From Streptomyces echinoruber (GTDB lineage Bacteria > Actinomycetota > Actinomycetes > Streptomycetales > Streptomycetaceae): DNA of 55,890 nt. The notes beneath the pieces were generated by a model. It saw nothing but the letters and a program-made list of their open reading frames with translations. It was not told where the DNA came from and made no database searches. The position numbers and the translations under genes are program-made. This document shows positions 1 to 12,540 of the stretch, one piece after another. Each line of letters begins with the position of its first letter. Positions within the stretch are counted from its first letter, which is position 1. The DNA is taken from contig NZ_BMWH01000036.1 of the NCBI RefSeq assembly GCF_014651135.1, positions 1-55,890 of the forward strand, written 5' to 3'.

Positions 1-1
1 C

Positions 2-907
<906 letters not shown>

Positions 908-964
908 CCCGGCGGACCCGCCGCGGCCACCCCGCGGACCCCTCTGTGACGGAGACCGACTGCC

Positions 965-1162
965 ATGAGCCCCAGCACCCTGGACATCCGCGTCGAGAAG
1001 GGCCACGCCGAGCCCGAGGAGGTCGCCGCCCTGACGGCCGTCCTCCTGGCCCGCGCGGCCGCCCGCCCGGCCGCCCCCACCCGCCCCCACCGCGGCAAGG
1101 CGCCCTGGCGCCGCCTGGAGCGCGAAAACGGCTTCCGCGCGCCGCACAGCTGGCACGCGTAA
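965..1162 (+). CDS. acyl-CoA carboxylase epsilon subunit
   Basis: This 65-residue protein has the layout of the actinobacterial epsilon subunit (AccE/PccE). The N-terminus (LDIRVEKGHAEPEEVAALTAVL) is followed by an Ala/Arg/Pro linker and a C-terminus ending in W-R-R-L-E followed by FRAPHSWHA. In Streptomyces such small subunits bind the carboxylase alpha/beta complex and raise its activity. It lies 57 bp behind the beta subunit on the same strand, so the two are probably co-transcribed. The ATG at 965 follows GACGGAG at 948-954, a plausible ribosome binding site. Length and position both fit the family. Confidence 0.88.
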   Translation: MSPSTLDIRVEKGHAEPEEVAALTAVLLARAAARPAAPTRPHRGKAPWRRLERENGFRAPHSWHA

Positions 1163-1555
1163 CCGCGGACGCCCAGGCCAGCCCAAGACGAGCGCATAAC
1201 GCCAGGCCAGGGCATTCTGGTCCGGGGGTGGTCCCCCGGCGACGTCGAGCGTCACACCGGTCGGCAAGTGGTCCCCGCCCGCACGGAGGTGGTCCGGTGC
1301 GGGCGTGACCGTCCTCGTCCTCCAGCGTGCGGTCCCCGCCTACGCAGGATGGCCCGCCGTGACCAAGGAGGAAGCTCTGCGAGGCAAAGGCTGGTGGCCC
1401 GGAGGGTCCTGTTCGCTTGGCCGCGTGTGCACGCCGGAGGGCATGCGTCCGACCCCTGGGGGCGGCGGTGCCGGGCGTGTTGCGTCGGGAGGGACGAGAG
1501 CCGCCGGCTTCCCCCGGCCATGTGAGACCCCGTGAGACATGAGAGGGTCTGGGGC
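1163..1555. other. non-coding stretch between accE-like gene and pcaL-like gene
   Basis: About 390 bp without a convincing gene. Short ORFs exist on both strands, but their codon use lacks the strong third-position GC bias of the flanking genes. I see no clear terminator, promoter or repeat here. Confidence 0.5.
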
Positions 1556-2860
1556 GTGAGTGAGACACCACCGAACACCCTGCAATACCGCTTCGACGGG
1601 CCGGAAGAGGCCCCCGTCCTGATCCTGGGTCCCTCACTCGGTACCACCTGGCACATGTGGGACCGTCAAGTCCCCGAACTGGCGCGGCAGTGGCGTGTCC
1701 TGCGGTTCGACCTGCCCGGTCACGGCGGGGCGCCGGCCCATCCGGCCGGCTCGGTCGCGGAGCTGGCGGCGCGGCTGCTGGCCACGCTCGACGGGCTCGG
1801 TGTGCAGCGCTTCGGGTACGCGGGCTGTGCGCTGGGCGGCGCGGTCGGTGTGGAACTGGCGCTGCGGCACCCGGAGCGGCTGGCCTCGCTCGCGCTGATC
1901 GCGGCCTCGCCCCGGTTCGGTACGGCCGACGAGTTCCGCCAGCGCGGGGTGGTCGTGCGCACCAACGGCCTGGACCCCATCGCCCGTACGGCACCCGACC
2001 GCTGGTTCACCGCGGGCTTCGCCGCCGCCCAGCCGGCCATCACCGACTGGGCCGTGCAGATGGTGCGCACCACCGACCCCGGCTGCTACATCGCCGCCTG
2101 CGAGGCGCTGGCCTCGTTCGACGTGCGGGCCGAACTCGGCCGGGTCGGCGTGCCCACCCTCGTCCTGGTCGGTTCCGACGACCGGGTCACCGGGCCCGCG
2201 GAGGCGCGCACCCTGGTCGCCGGCATCCCCGACGCCCGGCTCGCCGTCGTACCCGGCGCCTCCCACCTGGTGCCGGTGGAGCAGCCCGCCGCGGTCACCG
2301 ACCTGCTGGTGCGGCACTTCTCCACCGCCTGGCAGCCCGCGTACGACTCCGCCACCGGCCAGGTCGCGCTCGCCGCGCCGCCCGCCGCCCGGCCGGTGGC
2401 GGCGCCGCAGCAGACCGCGCCGGTCGCGCCGGTCGCCGAGATCCCCCCGCCTCCCGCGGAGCCGCAGCCGGCCGGAGGGACCGACCCGTACGACACGGGG
2501 CTGAAGGTGCGGCGCGAGGTGCTGGGAGACGCGCACGTGGACGGGACGCTGGAGCAGGCCGACGACTTCTCGGCGGACTTCCAGGAGCTGCTCACCCGCT
2601 ACGTCTGGGGCGAGATCTGGTCCCGGCCCGGTCTGGACCGGCGCACCCGCGCCTGCGTCGCCCTGACCGCCCTGGTCGCGGGCGGGCACGGGGAGGAGCT
2701 CGGCCCGCACGTGCGGGCCGCCCTGCGCACCGGCCTCACGCCGGACGAGATCAAGGAGGTACTGCTGCAGACGGCCGTCTACTGCGGCGTCCCCGCGGCC
2801 GACCGGGCCTTCCGGGTGGCGCAGCAGGTGATCCGCGAGGAGACCACGCCCCAGGAGTGA
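1556..2860 (+). CDS. pcaL: PcaL-type fusion: 3-oxoadipate enol-lactonase-like hydrolase plus 4-carboxymuconolactone decarboxylase domain
   Basis: This is a two-domain protein of the beta-ketoadipate pathway. Residues about 8-262 form an alpha/beta-hydrolase like 3-oxoadipate enol-lactonase (PcaD). A Pro/Ala-rich linker follows at about 265-315. Residues about 320-430 are a carboxymuconolactone decarboxylase domain (PcaC) with the family stretch LTPDEIKEVLLQTAVYCGVP. The fusion is common in actinomycetes. One oddity is the nucleophile elbow, which reads G-C-A-L-G-G, so the position normally held by the catalytic Ser is Ala, while the Asp (GSDDRV) and His (GASHLVP) regions are present. GTG 1556 is preferred as start. 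An in-frame ATG at 1532 would add 8 residues. A 4-hydroxybenzoate hydroxylase-like gene lies further along at 39252. Confidence 0.85.
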   Translation: MSETPPNTLQYRFDGPEEAPVLILGPSLGTTWHMWDRQVPELARQWRVLRFDLPGHGGAPAHPAGSVAELAARLLATLDGLGVQRFGYAGCALGGAVGVELALRHPERLASLALIAASPRFGTADEFRQRGVVVRTNGLDPIARTAPDRWFTAGFAAAQPAITDWAVQMVRTTDPGCYIAACEALASFDVRAELGRVGVPTLVLVGSDDRVTGPAEARTLVAGIPDARLAVVPGASHLVPVEQPAAVTDLLVRHFSTAWQPAYDSATGQVALAAPPAARPVAAPQQTAPVAPVAEIPPPPAEPQPAGGTDPYDTGLKVRREVLGDAHVDGTLEQADDFSADFQELLTRYVWGEIWSRPGLDRRTRACVALTALVAGGHGEELGPHVRAALRTGLTPDEIKEVLLQTAVYCGVPAADRAFRVAQQVIREETTPQE

Positions 2861-3007
2861 TCAAGTGATCAAGTGACCACAAGAGTGGGCACAGGAGTGG
2901 GCACGGGAGTGGTCACAGAAGGGGCATGGGAGCGATCGTCAGCCCGGTGGTGGGAGCACCGGGCTCCCCGCCGCTCCGGGCCCGTGCCGCGGGGCAGGAT
3001 GGGAACC

Positions 3008-3643
3008 ATGAAGTTCACCAAGAAGTCGCACGCCTGCGTCCGTCTGGAGAAGGACGGGCGTGTCCTCGTCATCGACCCCGGCGTCTTCAGCGAGCAGGAC
3101 GCCGCCGTCGGCGCGGACGCGATCCTCGTCACGCACGAGCACCCCGACCACTTCGACGAGGGGCGGCTGCGCGCCGCGATGGAGGCCAACCCGGCCGCGG
3201 AGATCTGGACCCTGAAGTCGGTCGCGGAGCAGATCTCCGCGGCCTTCCCGGGCCGTGTCCACACCGTCGGCCACGGCGACACCTTCACCGCCGCGGGCTT
3301 CGACGTGCAGGTCCACGGCGAGCTGCACGCCGTCATCCATCCGGACATCCCGCGCATCACCAACGTCGGCTACCTCGTCGACGGCGGCCGGGTCTTCCAC
3401 CCCGGCGACGCGCTGACCGTCCCGGGTCGGCCGGTGGAGACGCTGATGCTGCCGGTCATGGCCCCCTGGAACAAGATCTCCGAGGTCATCGACTACGTCC
3501 GCGAGGTCAAGCCGCAGCGCGCCTACGACATCCACGACGCCCTCCTCACCGACCTGGCCCGCCCGATCTACGACCGCCAGATCGGCGCCCTGGGCGGTGC
3601 CGAGCACCTGCGGCTGGCGCCGGGCGACTCCGCCGACGTGTAA
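3008..3643 (+). CDS. metallo-beta-lactamase-fold hydrolase (UPF0173/YtkL-like)
   Basis: A 211-residue protein of the metallo-beta-lactamase fold, in the group of small L-ascorbate-6-phosphate-lactonase-like or UPF0173 hydrolases. The metal-binding motif THEHPDHFDEG (HxHxDH) is at about residues 44-54. Further metal-ligand His residues occur in GELHAVIHPDIPRI and in VFHPGDALT, and the C-terminal YDIHDALL is usual for this group. ATG 3008 is chosen over upstream codons because homology starts there (MKFTKKSHACVRLE) and a GGATGGGA stretch precedes it. The substrate cannot be read from sequence. The gene appears monocistronic. Confidence 0.85.
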   Translation: MKFTKKSHACVRLEKDGRVLVIDPGVFSEQDAAVGADAILVTHEHPDHFDEGRLRAAMEANPAAEIWTLKSVAEQISAAFPGRVHTVGHGDTFTAAGFDVQVHGELHAVIHPDIPRITNVGYLVDGGRVFHPGDALTVPGRPVETLMLPVMAPWNKISEVIDYVREVKPQRAYDIHDALLTDLARPIYDRQIGALGGAEHLRLAPGDSADV

Positions 3644-3736
3644 GGACGCACGAGGACGGGGGAGGACGCACGAGGACGGGGGAGCCGGGCACCGGGCGGG
3701 GCCGCGCTGTCGGTCCCGCCCGGTAGGTTGGGGACC

Positions 3737-4516
3737 ATGCGCATCGCCACCTGGAACGTGAACTCGATCACCGCCCGCCTGCCGCGGCTGCTGGCCTGGC
3801 TGGAGAGCAGCGGCACCGATGTGCTGTGCCTGCAGGAGGCCAAGGTCGCCGAGGAGCGGTTCCCGTTCGACGAGCTGCGCGAACTGGGCTACGAGGCGGC
3901 GGTGCACGCCACCGGCCGGTGGAACGGCGTGGCGGTGCTCTCCCGCGTCGGCATCGAGGACGTGGTCAAGGGCCTGCCCGGCGACCCGGGCTACGAGGGC
4001 GTGCGCGAGCCGCGGGCGGTCTCGGCGACCTGCGGCCCGGTGCGAGTGTGGTCGGTGTACGTACCCAACGGCCGCGAGGTGGACCACCCGCACTACGCCT
4101 ACAAGCTGCGGTGGTTCGAGGCGCTCAGGGCCGCCGTGGCCGGCGACGCGGCCGGCAGCCGGCCGTTCGCCGTCCTCGGCGACTACAACGTCGCGCCGAC
4201 CGACGACGACGTCTACGACCGGGCCGCCTTCGAGGGCTCCACCCACGTCACCCCGGCCGAGCGGGCCGCCCTGGCCGCGCTGCGCGAGGCGGGCCTGACG
4301 GACGTGGTGCCGCGGCCCCTGAAGTACGAGCACCCCTTCACGTACTGGGACTACCGCCAGCTCTGCTTTCCCAAGAACCGCGGCATGCGCATCGACCTGG
4401 TCTACGCCAACGAGCCGTTCGCGAAGGCCGTGACCGACGCCTACGTCGACCGCGAGGAGCGCAAGGGCAAGGGCGCCTCGGACCACGCGCCGGTCGTGGT
4501 CGACCTGGACGTCTGA
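3737..4516 (+). CDS. xth: exodeoxyribonuclease III (AP endonuclease family)
   Basis: This is a 259-residue Mg-dependent exonuclease III / AP endonuclease that cleaves at abasic sites and removes 3' blocks in base excision repair. The standard motifs appear in order: RIATWNVNSI at the N-terminus, LCLQEAK with the metal-binding Glu, a central DYNVAPTDDDVYD, and the C-terminal SDHAPVVVDLDV with the catalytic Asp-His. Length matches the XthA family. ATG 3737 begins exactly at the conserved MRIATWN. A 20-bp direct repeat (GGACGCACGAGGACGGGGGA, twice within about 3644-3682) lies in the leader. Confidence 0.93.
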   Translation: MRIATWNVNSITARLPRLLAWLESSGTDVLCLQEAKVAEERFPFDELRELGYEAAVHATGRWNGVAVLSRVGIEDVVKGLPGDPGYEGVREPRAVSATCGPVRVWSVYVPNGREVDHPHYAYKLRWFEALRAAVAGDAAGSRPFAVLGDYNVAPTDDDVYDRAAFEGSTHVTPAERAALAALREAGLTDVVPRPLKYEHPFTYWDYRQLCFPKNRGMRIDLVYANEPFAKAVTDAYVDREERKGKGASDHAPVVVDLDV

Positions 4517-4734
4517 GCGGCCGCACCCGGACACCCGGGGGCGGCACCCGGCGGCCGCGCCCGCGACACCGCCGTGTGCGCGACAACCGCCGCCCCCGTG
4601 CACCATCGCCCCCCGCGCACCGCCGCCTCCGCGCACCACCGTGCCCGCGCATCACCGCGCCCACGACACCCCGTAGCCACGACACCGCCGCAGGCACCCG
4701 TGCGCCCGGGCGGTGCGGGTGCCACGCTGGGGGC

Positions 4735-5181
4735 ATGAACATCCCTTTCCTGGGCGGCCGGCGCAAGAAGCACGGGGCGGCGTTCGGCGTGGCGGTGCTG
4801 CCCGGCGGGGGCGGCCCGCCCGACCACGAGGGCATCGCCGGCCTCCTCGCCGAGTGCGACCTGCTGCGCTCCCTGGCGGCCCGGGAGGGCGTCCGGCTGG
4901 ACGACTCGGCGGCCTCCCTGGAGGCGCTGGACCAGGTGCTGCCGCGCTGGCGGGACGACGAGGAGGTCCTGTCCTGGCTCGGCAACGACGCCGGTCTCTA
5001 CCTCGGCACGGTGATCGTGCGGACCGTGCCGGGCGCGGTCTGGGAGATCTGGCCGAACGGGCAGCCCGTCGTCCGCCTCGCCTCCGGCCGGGAGTTCGAC
5101 GTCGTCGCCTCCGGCCAGGAGTGGGCCGCGAGCGGCGTCCCCGAACTGTCCCAGCTGTACGCGGAGGTCGCGGAGGCGTGA
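4735..5181 (+). CDS. DUF6278-like protein
   Basis: A 148-residue cytoplasmic protein conserved in Streptomyces and resembling the DUF6278 family. The N-terminus (MNIPFLGGRRKKHG) is basic. Residues about 30-148 form a compact alpha/beta domain with the stretches SLEALDQVLPRWRDDEE, LGNDAGLYLGTVIV and WEIWPNGQPVVRLASG. There are no membrane segments or catalytic motifs that I recognise. The ATG at 4735 is preceded by GGGGGC, and 4517-4734 upstream is repetitive CCGCGCACC-rich DNA with no gene. Function unknown. Confidence 0.7.
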   Translation: MNIPFLGGRRKKHGAAFGVAVLPGGGGPPDHEGIAGLLAECDLLRSLAAREGVRLDDSAASLEALDQVLPRWRDDEEVLSWLGNDAGLYLGTVIVRTVPGAVWEIWPNGQPVVRLASGREFDVVASGQEWAASGVPELSQLYAEVAEA

Positions 5182-5352
5182 GGGTGCCGACCGCGAAGAT
5201 GCCCGCCGCGAGGGTGCCGGCCGCAGGCGGCTGGGGACGGAGACCTCCCGCACCGCCGGGGTAATTCGCGGTAAATACGGCTAATGTCCGAAAAGTGCGT
5301 GTCGGGCGTCCACTTCGCGCCCGCCTGAATAGGTTGGTCGGCGAGGAAGAGC

Positions 5353-5366
5353 AGGGGAGTAGCATG
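5353..5366 (+). promoter_or_regulatory. orphan ribosome binding site and ATG
   Basis: AGGGGAG at 5353-5359 stands 4 bp before an ATG at 5364, and the upstream region (5264-5300) is AT-richer and promoter-like. The frame it opens runs antisense through the 3' end of the CocE-like gene with poor codon use, so it may be the leftover start of a lost gene. Confidence 0.25.
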
Positions 5367-5439
5367 CCGTCCCCCACGGCCCCTCGACCGCGGGGGGCGG
5401 CGGTTCATGGAGCCAGGCCCGTCCGGTGCCGGCCGGAGA

Positions 5440-7002
5440 TCACTGCTCGCGCAGCGGAACCGACACGTACGACGGGTCGTCCGCGGGCGAGGAGAAGGTC
5501 AGCCGCGCACCGGACGGGTTGTGCTCCAGGTAGAGCGGGTCGATCGTGTCCACGACGAGTGCGAGCCGGTGCCCGGTCGGCACGTCGTAGGCCGTGGAGT
5601 ACAGCTCCAGGTCCACGCCGAACGGCCGGCCGGGCTCCCGCCCGCGCCAGCTGAACGGCGCGTGGGTGACCAGCCGCCCCACTCCCAGCGGCCCCACGTC
5701 GTACAGGTAGGCCACCAGGGTGCCGCGCTCCGCGCTCGGCGTGAGGGTGGTGTGCACCAGCGCCGTGCCGCGCAGGTGCCGGGCGGTGGCGTACGGCTCC
5801 GACTGCCACACGGCGGCCCAGCGGCGCGGCAGCAGCGGCAGCCAGGCCAGGGGCGGCACCCGCGTGAGCTGGTCGAGGGCGCCGGAGAGGAAGACGATGC
5901 CGCCGTCGGCGCCGGAGTCGACGCCGGCGTGCACGGTGGTGGTGCCGGCCAGGGGGATCCGCTGCCGGGCCGCCGTCACCGACTTCCAGTCCGGGTAGCC
6001 CTCGTACCCGCCGCCGGAGCGGGACTTGAGCTCGACGGGCGGCTCGCGGTCGATGCCGTTGTCGACGCCGCGCAGGTAGTGGTCGAACCAGCGCACGGTG
6101 TCGGTCCACACGTCGTTGGGCAGCCCGAACAGGCCGGTGATCTCGGCGGTGGCGTGGTCGCCGGGGCGCATCTCCAGTCTCTTGGGGACCGTCAGTTTCT
6201 CGTAGAAGTCCGCGTACTGGTTGGGCGAGAAGACCGTCTCGCCCCAGGCGCCGGTGAGCAGCACCGCCGGGCGGTTGGCGTTGAGGCGGTCGAGACAGGC
6301 CGCGGGGGAGCGCTTCCAGCCCCAGGCGGTCAGCCGGTCCTCGTTCGCCGGGTCGGCGGCGTAGAAGTCCTTGAACACCTGCCGCGTCTCGGCGCTCTCC
6401 CGGCCGGTGAGGCGGGCGGCGCCGTCCAGTACGGCGGTGGCTTGGACGTGCTCGGTGCGGCCGGAGTAGAGGGAGCCGATCAGGTCGCCCCAGCCGCTGA
6501 GCGAGGCGACCGCCCGGATGCGCCGGTCGTGCGCGGCGGCGAGCAGGCTGATGCCGGCGCCGTAGGAGACGCCCCCGAAGCCGATGCGGTCGGGGTCGGC
6601 GGGGGTGTGGGCCAGCGCCCAGTCGATCACCTTCGAGGCGTCGGCGACGTCGGCCGGGCCGGCGACCTCCACCTCGCCGCCGGACTGCCAGAACCCGCGC
6701 ACGTTGTACGTCAGCACCACGTACCCGGCCTCGGCCAGCCGCCGCGCCTGCACCAGGTACTCGGCCTGCGGGAAGCCCCAGCTGGTCGGGAACACCACCA
6801 GCGGATACGGGCCCGGGCCGTCGGCCGGCGCGACGACGTTCGCCTTGAGGACCGTGCCGCCGTCGCCGGCGATGTCGACGAAGCGGACGGAGGGGGTGGC
6901 GGCCTCGGCGGCGGGCGCCAGGCCCGTCAGCGTGCCGGCGAGCAGGGCGGCCGAGACGGCGCCGACGGCGGACGCGCGCAGAGTGCTGCGGCGGAGTCCC
7001 AT
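5440..7002 (-). CDS. secreted CocE/NonD-family hydrolase (X-Pro dipeptidyl-peptidase S15-like)
   Basis: This 520-residue exported hydrolase carries an N-terminal signal sequence (MGLRRSTLRASAVGAVSAAL, cleavage probably after AEA near residue 34). An S15/CocE-type alpha/beta-hydrolase domain follows at about residues 40-330, and a C-terminal jelly-roll domain after it (GTLVAYLYDVGP, DVPTGHRLALVVDTIDPLY). The nucleophile motif is G-V-S-Y-G-A within IGFGGVSYGAG, and an acid/His pair is plausible around PGDHATAEITG. Family members cleave esters, amides or X-Pro peptides, but the substrate here is unknown. Paired 15-bp repeats stand upstream at 7031-7079. Confidence 0.85.
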   Translation of the reverse strand: MGLRRSTLRASAVGAVSAALLAGTLTGLAPAAEAATPSVRFVDIAGDGGTVLKANVVAPADGPGPYPLVVFPTSWGFPQAEYLVQARRLAEAGYVVLTYNVRGFWQSGGEVEVAGPADVADASKVIDWALAHTPADPDRIGFGGVSYGAGISLLAAAHDRRIRAVASLSGWGDLIGSLYSGRTEHVQATAVLDGAARLTGRESAETRQVFKDFYAADPANEDRLTAWGWKRSPAACLDRLNANRPAVLLTGAWGETVFSPNQYADFYEKLTVPKRLEMRPGDHATAEITGLFGLPNDVWTDTVRWFDHYLRGVDNGIDREPPVELKSRSGGGYEGYPDWKSVTAARQRIPLAGTTTVHAGVDSGADGGIVFLSGALDQLTRVPPLAWLPLLPRRWAAVWQSEPYATARHLRGTALVHTTLTPSAERGTLVAYLYDVGPLGVGRLVTHAPFSWRGREPGRPFGVDLELYSTAYDVPTGHRLALVVDTIDPLYLEHNPSGARLTFSSPADDPSYVSVPLREQ

Positions 7003-7030
7003 GGGTCACCTTCCTTGAAGTCGGCACAAA

Positions 7031-7079
7031 GTGACCCGACGGTAACCTTGTCACTCGTTGAAAGGTAACCCGTCGGTAA
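7031..7079 (-). promoter_or_regulatory. paired 15-bp direct repeats upstream of the CocE-like gene
   Basis: On the gene's strand TTACCGACGGGTTAC (7079-7065) and TTACCGTCGGGTCAC (7045-7031) form a direct repeat with two mismatches, 34 bp apart, 29 bp upstream of the start at 7002. Overlapping arms 7037-7049 and 7062-7075 can also pair as a stem, so the region may also terminate the 7081-7833 gene. The regulator is not identifiable. Confidence 0.45.
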
Positions 7080-7080
7080 G

Positions 7081-7833
7081 TTACGCGTCGGCAAAGGAAG
7101 TTGGGTCCGGCTCCGGCAGCGGGGTGCGCGCCGCGCGGGTCACGTCGGCGACCAGCTCCACCACATCCGGCCCGTACGCCTGCGAGTTGACCACCTTCAG
7201 CAGCAGCACGAACGAGCCGGAGCCGTACCGGCGGGCCAGCCGCTCGTGGTTGCGGGCGAGGTAGCGGGTGGCGGCCTGGTTGGTGATGGAGCGCTGGCCG
7301 CAGAAGAGGAACACCGGCCGCGCGTCACGGCGTTCGCCCGCGGTGAGCCGGGCGAGCAGCACGTACTCGGTGCGCCCCGGATCCATCCGGTAGGTCTCGC
7401 CGCCGATGCGGAACGCGCCGCGCTCGGGCCCCGGTTCGGCGTCGGTGTTCACGCGCACGCCCGGCAGCAGGGACTCCAGGTGGGCGGCCATGCGGCGGTT
7501 GGAGGCGGGCCCGCCGACGCAGAACTCGGTGCGTTCGCCGAAGCCCTGCCGGGCGGCGTCGTGCGCGACGACCTGCGCGTGCGCCCGGCAGTCCTTGATG
7601 AGCGCGGACAGCTCCAGCAGCGCGAAGACGTCGTAACGCGTCACCGTCAGGTCGGTGCCGCCCGCGTCCCGGTTGACCACGAGCAGCGACTCGGAGTGGT
7701 CCGGCAGTCCGAAGAAGCCCTGCACGCGCCGCAGCCGGCGCCGCCACAGGAAGGTGCGGGCCAGCCAGCCGAGCGCGGCGCTGACGCCGGCGGCCACCAC
7801 GCCCAGGACGATGTTGCGCACGTCGTCGTTCAT
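7081..7833 (-). CDS. membrane-anchored protein of unknown function
   Basis: A 250-residue protein with one N-terminal transmembrane helix (IVLGVVAAGVSAALGWLAR, residues about 8-26), a basic stop (RRRLRR) and a cytoplasmic domain. That domain contains SLLVVNRDAGGTDLTVTRYD, FCVGGPASNRRMAAHLE and FLFCGQRSITNQAATRYLA. The GGPASNRRMA stretch resembles conserved Streptomyces proteins of unassigned function, and I do not recognise a catalytic motif. The start ATG at 7833 is chosen because the helix follows it directly. The gene is divergent from the gamma-glutamyltransferase at 7958. Confidence 0.65.
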   Translation of the reverse strand: MNDDVRNIVLGVVAAGVSAALGWLARTFLWRRRLRRVQGFFGLPDHSESLLVVNRDAGGTDLTVTRYDVFALLELSALIKDCRAHAQVVAHDAARQGFGERTEFCVGGPASNRRMAAHLESLLPGVRVNTDAEPGPERGAFRIGGETYRMDPGRTEYVLLARLTAGERRDARPVFLFCGQRSITNQAATRYLARNHERLARRYGSGSFVLLLKVVNSQAYGPDVVELVADVTRAARTPLPEPDPTSFADA

Positions 7834-7957
7834 GGCCGCGCATCGTAGCGGCCGCGCACGCACCCGTGTTCGAGACGGACACGCCCGCAACCGTGTGGGC
7901 CTGACGGGACCATGACGATGGATTAGGCTGCCCGGACGGCCTTTACTGGAGGTGCGG

Positions 7958-9769
7958 ATGCGTCGTTCCCCGCGTGCTGTCCCCCGCAAACTGACCGTCC
8001 TGGCGGTCTCGGCCGCCGTGGTCTCGGCCGCCGCGGCCCCCGCCGCCCCGGCCCCGCAGCCGAGAACCCCCGTCAAGACCCCGGTCGCCGCCGGCTACGG
8101 CGGCGCGGTCGCCAGCGTCGACGCGGACGCCACCGCCGCCGGCATCGAGGTGCTGCGCAAGGGCGGCAACGCCGTCGACGCCGCCGTCGCCACGGCCGCC
8201 GCGCTCGGCGTCACCGAGCCCTACTCCGCGGGCATCGGCGGAGGCGGCTACTTCGTCTACTACGACGCCAAGTCCCGTACGGTGCACACGATCGACGGCC
8301 GCGAGACCGCCCCGCTCACCGCCGACGCGCACCTGTTCACCGAGAACGGCAGACCTCTCGCCTTCGCCGACGCCGTCAGCAGCGGCCTGAGCGTCGGCAC
8401 CCCCGGCACGCCCGCCACCTGGCAGACCGCCCTGGACCGGTGGGGCACCAGGAAGCTCGCCGGTGTGCTGAAACCGGCCGAGCGGATCGCCCGCGACGGC
8501 TTCACCGTCGACGACACCTTCCGCTCCCAGACCGCCGCCAACGAGACCCGGTTCCGCTACTTCCCGGACACCGCCCGCCTGTTCCTGCCGGGCGGGCGGC
8601 TGCCGGAGGTCGGCTCCACCTTCAAGAACCCCGACCTCGCCCGCACCTACGAGGAACTGGCGCGCAAAGGCGTCGGCGCCCTCTACCGCGGCGACCTCGG
8701 CAAGGACGTCGTCAACACCGTCAACCACCCGCCCGTCGACCCGGCCTCGGGCTGGAACGCCCGGCCCGGCGACCTGTCGCTGCGCGACCTCGCCGCCTAC
8801 CGCGCCAAACTCCAGGCGCCGACCAGGACTTCGTACCGCGGGCTGAACGTGTACTCCATCGCGCCCTCCTCCTCTGGCGGCACCACGGTCGGCGAGGCGC
8901 TCAACATCCTGGAGAACACCGACCTGTCGAAGGCGAGCGAGGCGCGGTACCTGCACCGCTTCATCGAGGCGAGCCGGATCGCCTTCGCCGACCGCGGGCG
9001 CTGGGTGGGCGACCCCGCCTTCGAGGACGTGCCCACCCAGGGGCTGCTGTCCCAGCGGTTCGCCGACTCGCGGGCCTGCCTGATCAAGGACGACGCCGTG
9101 CTCACCAGCCCGGTCGCGCCCGGCGACCCGCGCCACCCGGCGGCCTGCGCGAGCGGCGGCACGGCCGCCCCGACGACGTACGAGGGTGAGAACACCACGC
9201 ACCTGACGGTCGCCGACAAGTGGGGCAACGTCGTCGCCTACACGCTCACCATCGAGCAGACCGGCGGCAGCGGCATCACCGTGCCCGGCCGCGGCTTCCT
9301 GCTCAACAACGAGCTGACGGACTTCTCCTTCGCTCCCGCCAACCCGGCGGTGCACGACCCGAACCTGCCGGGCCCGGGCAAGCGGCCGCGCTCCTCGATC
9401 TCCCCGACGATCGTCCTGGACCGGCACAACAGGCCGGTGGTGGCGCTCGGTTCACCGGGCGGGGCGACCATCATCACCACCGTGCTGCAGACCCTCACCG
9501 AGTTCCTCGACCGGCGCCTGCCGCTGGTCGACGCGATCGCCGCCCCGCGCGCCAGCCAGCGCAACGCGGCCCAGACGGAACTCGAACCCGCGCTCTACGA
9601 CAGCCCGTTGCGCACGCGGCTGGAGGCCATCGGGCACTCCTTCAAGCTCAACCCGGAGATCGGCGCGGCCACCGGCGTGCAGCGGCTGCCGGACGGGCGG
9701 TGGCTCGCCGCCGCGGAGAAGGTGCGGCGCGGCGGCGGCTCGGCGATGGTCGTGCGCCCGGCACCGTAG
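7958..9769 (+). CDS. ggt: gamma-glutamyltransferase (glutathione hydrolase), secreted
   Basis: A 603-residue Ntn-hydrolase precursor that removes or transfers gamma-glutamyl groups, for example from glutathione. A signal peptide (KLTVLAVSAAVVSAAAAPAA) leads into the large subunit (VASVDADATAAGIEVLRKGG, YSAGIGGGGYFVYYD, with the substrate Arg in DGRETAP). The self-cleavage site precedes T413 in NTTHLTVADKWGN, which becomes the small-subunit nucleophile. PRSSISPTIV and GSPGGATIITTVLQ complete the small subunit. GGAGG at 7948-7952 selects ATG 7958 rather than the in-frame GTG 7952. A second, divergent family member is at 32928. Confidence 0.93.
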   Translation: MRRSPRAVPRKLTVLAVSAAVVSAAAAPAAPAPQPRTPVKTPVAAGYGGAVASVDADATAAGIEVLRKGGNAVDAAVATAAALGVTEPYSAGIGGGGYFVYYDAKSRTVHTIDGRETAPLTADAHLFTENGRPLAFADAVSSGLSVGTPGTPATWQTALDRWGTRKLAGVLKPAERIARDGFTVDDTFRSQTAANETRFRYFPDTARLFLPGGRLPEVGSTFKNPDLARTYEELARKGVGALYRGDLGKDVVNTVNHPPVDPASGWNARPGDLSLRDLAAYRAKLQAPTRTSYRGLNVYSIAPSSSGGTTVGEALNILENTDLSKASEARYLHRFIEASRIAFADRGRWVGDPAFEDVPTQGLLSQRFADSRACLIKDDAVLTSPVAPGDPRHPAACASGGTAAPTTYEGENTTHLTVADKWGNVVAYTLTIEQTGGSGITVPGRGFLLNNELTDFSFAPANPAVHDPNLPGPGKRPRSSISPTIVLDRHNRPVVALGSPGGATIITTVLQTLTEFLDRRLPLVDAIAAPRASQRNAAQTELEPALYDSPLRTRLEAIGHSFKLNPEIGAATGVQRLPDGRWLAAAEKVRRGGGSAMVVRPAP

Positions 9770-9815
9770 CGGCTCACGACTTCACGCCGCACAGCGGCTC
9801 ACGACTCGTGGTGGC

Positions 9816-12383
<2,568 letters not shown>

Positions 12384-12540
12384 GGGGCGCGAGTGCCCAC
12401 AGGCCATACGGTTTAACGGCTGGGGCGCCTTCCGGCCCGGATACCGCGCCCGGCTTGCGCCGCGGGCTGCGGGCCACCGGGCGCGCCCGCGCGCCGGAGC
12501 CCCAGGTCGGGCGGGCCCGGCCGCTTCCCGTGTCCGCCGC

